This document shows, piece by piece, positions 6,195 to 7,030 of a DNA stretch of 7,030 nucleotides. Position 1 is the first letter of the stretch. Each line of letters starts with the position of its first letter. The position numbers were made by a program, and so were the translations under genes. The stretch lies in assembly GCA_963580095.1 (NCBI GenBank), contig CAUZJQ010000231.1, positions 1 to 7,030 on the forward strand, read 5' to 3'. The notes under the pieces were generated by a model. That model saw nothing but the letters and a program-made list of their open reading frames with translations. It was not told the DNA's origin and did not search any database. Origin of the DNA: CAJWLW01 sp963580095. Its GTDB lineage: Bacteria > Verrucomicrobiota > Lentisphaeria > JABSQK01 > CAJWLW01.

Positions 6195-7030
6195 ATGGAC
6201 AAACATGTAAAGACGGTGACACCGAAATTGTCCGGGCAGGATTCGCTGATCATTTCGAAGACGCAGATCATTCGCAAAAGCTCGATCATCTCTTCGATTC
6301 TCACTGATGCGGGCAGCGGCAGTGGGGCCACAGGTGAGCCCACCGACGCCGAACGGCTTTGCGTCGATGATTGCTGGCGCACCGCGGACGACGGGAAATA
6401 CGTGACGAAGCAGAAGATTGCCACCGGCGGTATGGGGGTGGTCTACCACGTATTCGATCAGGATTTTGAGCGGGATTCCGCCATGAAAGTCATCCTGCCT
6501 GGGATCACGCACGATGCCGTGGCTCTCGACAGTTTCAAGCGCGAGGCCCGGATCACGGCACAGCTCGAGCATCCGAATATTATTCCGGTGCATGACCTTG
6601 GGTACCTGCCCGGGCACGGCGTTTTTTTCACTATGAAGCTGATGCAGGGACAACCACTGAACGATCTCCTGCGACAGGTCGAACTCGGCGACGGTGAGTT
6701 CCTTCAGAAATACAACTTTTTCACGCTGCTCAGCACCTTTCGCAGAGTTTGTGATGCCGTCGCGTTTGCTCATTCCCGCGGCATTGTGCATCGCGATATC
6801 AAGCCGCACAACATCATGATTGGCGACTTCGGTGAGGTTGTGCTGATGGACTGGGGGCTGGCGAAACGTATTTCCGAGGAGGAACCACCGATTGCCGGGA
6901 TGGCGTCGTCTGATGGAAACGCCGAAGCCACCGAAATCGGCGTCATCAAAGGCTCACCGGCTTACATGCCTCCGGAGCAGGCGCACGGGCTCGTTGACGA
7001 GTTCGACCAGCGCAGTGACATCTTCCTGCT
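6195..7030 (+). CDS. Ser/Thr protein kinase, N-terminal part (partial, runs off right edge)
   Basis: 278 codons are visible. The ATG at 6195 is the first possible ATG after an in-frame TGA at 6168-6170. The first 70 residues or so are Ser/Thr-rich (SKTQIIRKSSIISS) with no clear fold. A bacterial Hanks-type kinase domain follows. The loop ATGGMG (76-81) has Ala in place of the first glycine. Lys98 is in AMKVI, HRD is at 199-201 with Lys203 and Asn206, DWG is at 219-221 in MDWGLAK, and PPE is at 259-261 in SPAYMPPEQ. DWG in place of DFG and PPE in place of APE are, from what I know of the family, common in kinases of Planctomycetes- and Lentisphaerae-like bacteria, often with TPR or other C-terminal modules. 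The C-terminal part lies outside the window. The catalytic residues are present, so activity is likely. The gene is divergent from the large tandem kinase; a shared pathway is unproven. Confidence 0.92.
   Translation, partial: MDKHVKTVTPKLSGQDSLIISKTQIIRKSSIISSILTDAGSGSGATGEPTDAERLCVDDCWRTADDGKYVTKQKIATGGMGVVYHVFDQDFERDSAMKVILPGITHDAVALDSFKREARITAQLEHPNIIPVHDLGYLPGHGVFFTMKLMQGQPLNDLLRQVELGDGEFLQKYNFFTLLSTFRRVCDAVAFAHSRGIVHRDIKPHNIMIGDFGEVVLMDWGLAKRISEEEPPIAGMASSDGNAEATEIGVIKGSPAYMPPEQAHGLVDEFDQRSDIFL

Noticed and set aside
6021..6809. Long minus-strand open frame (262 codons) opposite the right-hand kinase
   Set aside because: It lies antisense to a clear kinase domain with GGMG, HRDIKPHN and MDWGLAK motifs, and its own translation shows no recognisable motif; it is open because of codon bias in the real gene.

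Overview
The window carries a Ser/Thr-kinase signalling locus. I see no RNA genes, CRISPR array, insertion sequence or phage genes. Base composition is moderately GC-rich. Four coding regions are supported: two complete and two cut by the window edges. Tandem kinase domains fused to a formylglycine-generating-enzyme-like (FGE/SUMF1) domain, a secreted HEAT-repeat protein and a second kinase with a DWG motif suggest a bacterium of the Planctomycetes/Lentisphaerae/Hydrogenedentes type. That placement is inference from domain style, not from a marker gene. None of the visible starts has a clear Shine-Dalgarno sequence.

Layout. Bases 1-76 (minus strand) hold the first 25 codons of a secreted protein that runs off the left edge. 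Bases 77-362 are a spacer whose left part is a diverged copy of the spacer at 2364-2457. Bases 363-2363 (minus) encode a 666-residue exported HEAT-repeat protein, a close paralogue of the left-edge gene over the residues visible. Bases 2458-5928 (minus) encode a 1156-residue membrane protein: an intact kinase domain, a degenerate second kinase domain, one transmembrane helix, charged coiled coils and a C-terminal FGE-like domain without the catalytic cysteines. Bases 5929-6194 are a divergent intergenic region. From 6195 to the right edge (plus) runs the N-terminal part of a third kinase-domain protein.

How the parts may work together (inference). The large kinase probably keeps its kinase domains in the cytoplasm and its coiled coil and FGE-like domain outside the membrane. 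The downstream co-oriented HEAT proteins carry signal peptides, so they would share the outer compartment with the FGE-like domain and could be its partners. The HEAT gene has been duplicated in tandem together with its upstream spacer and the last bases of the kinase gene. The divergent kinase on the right may belong to the same signalling module or may only be a neighbour.
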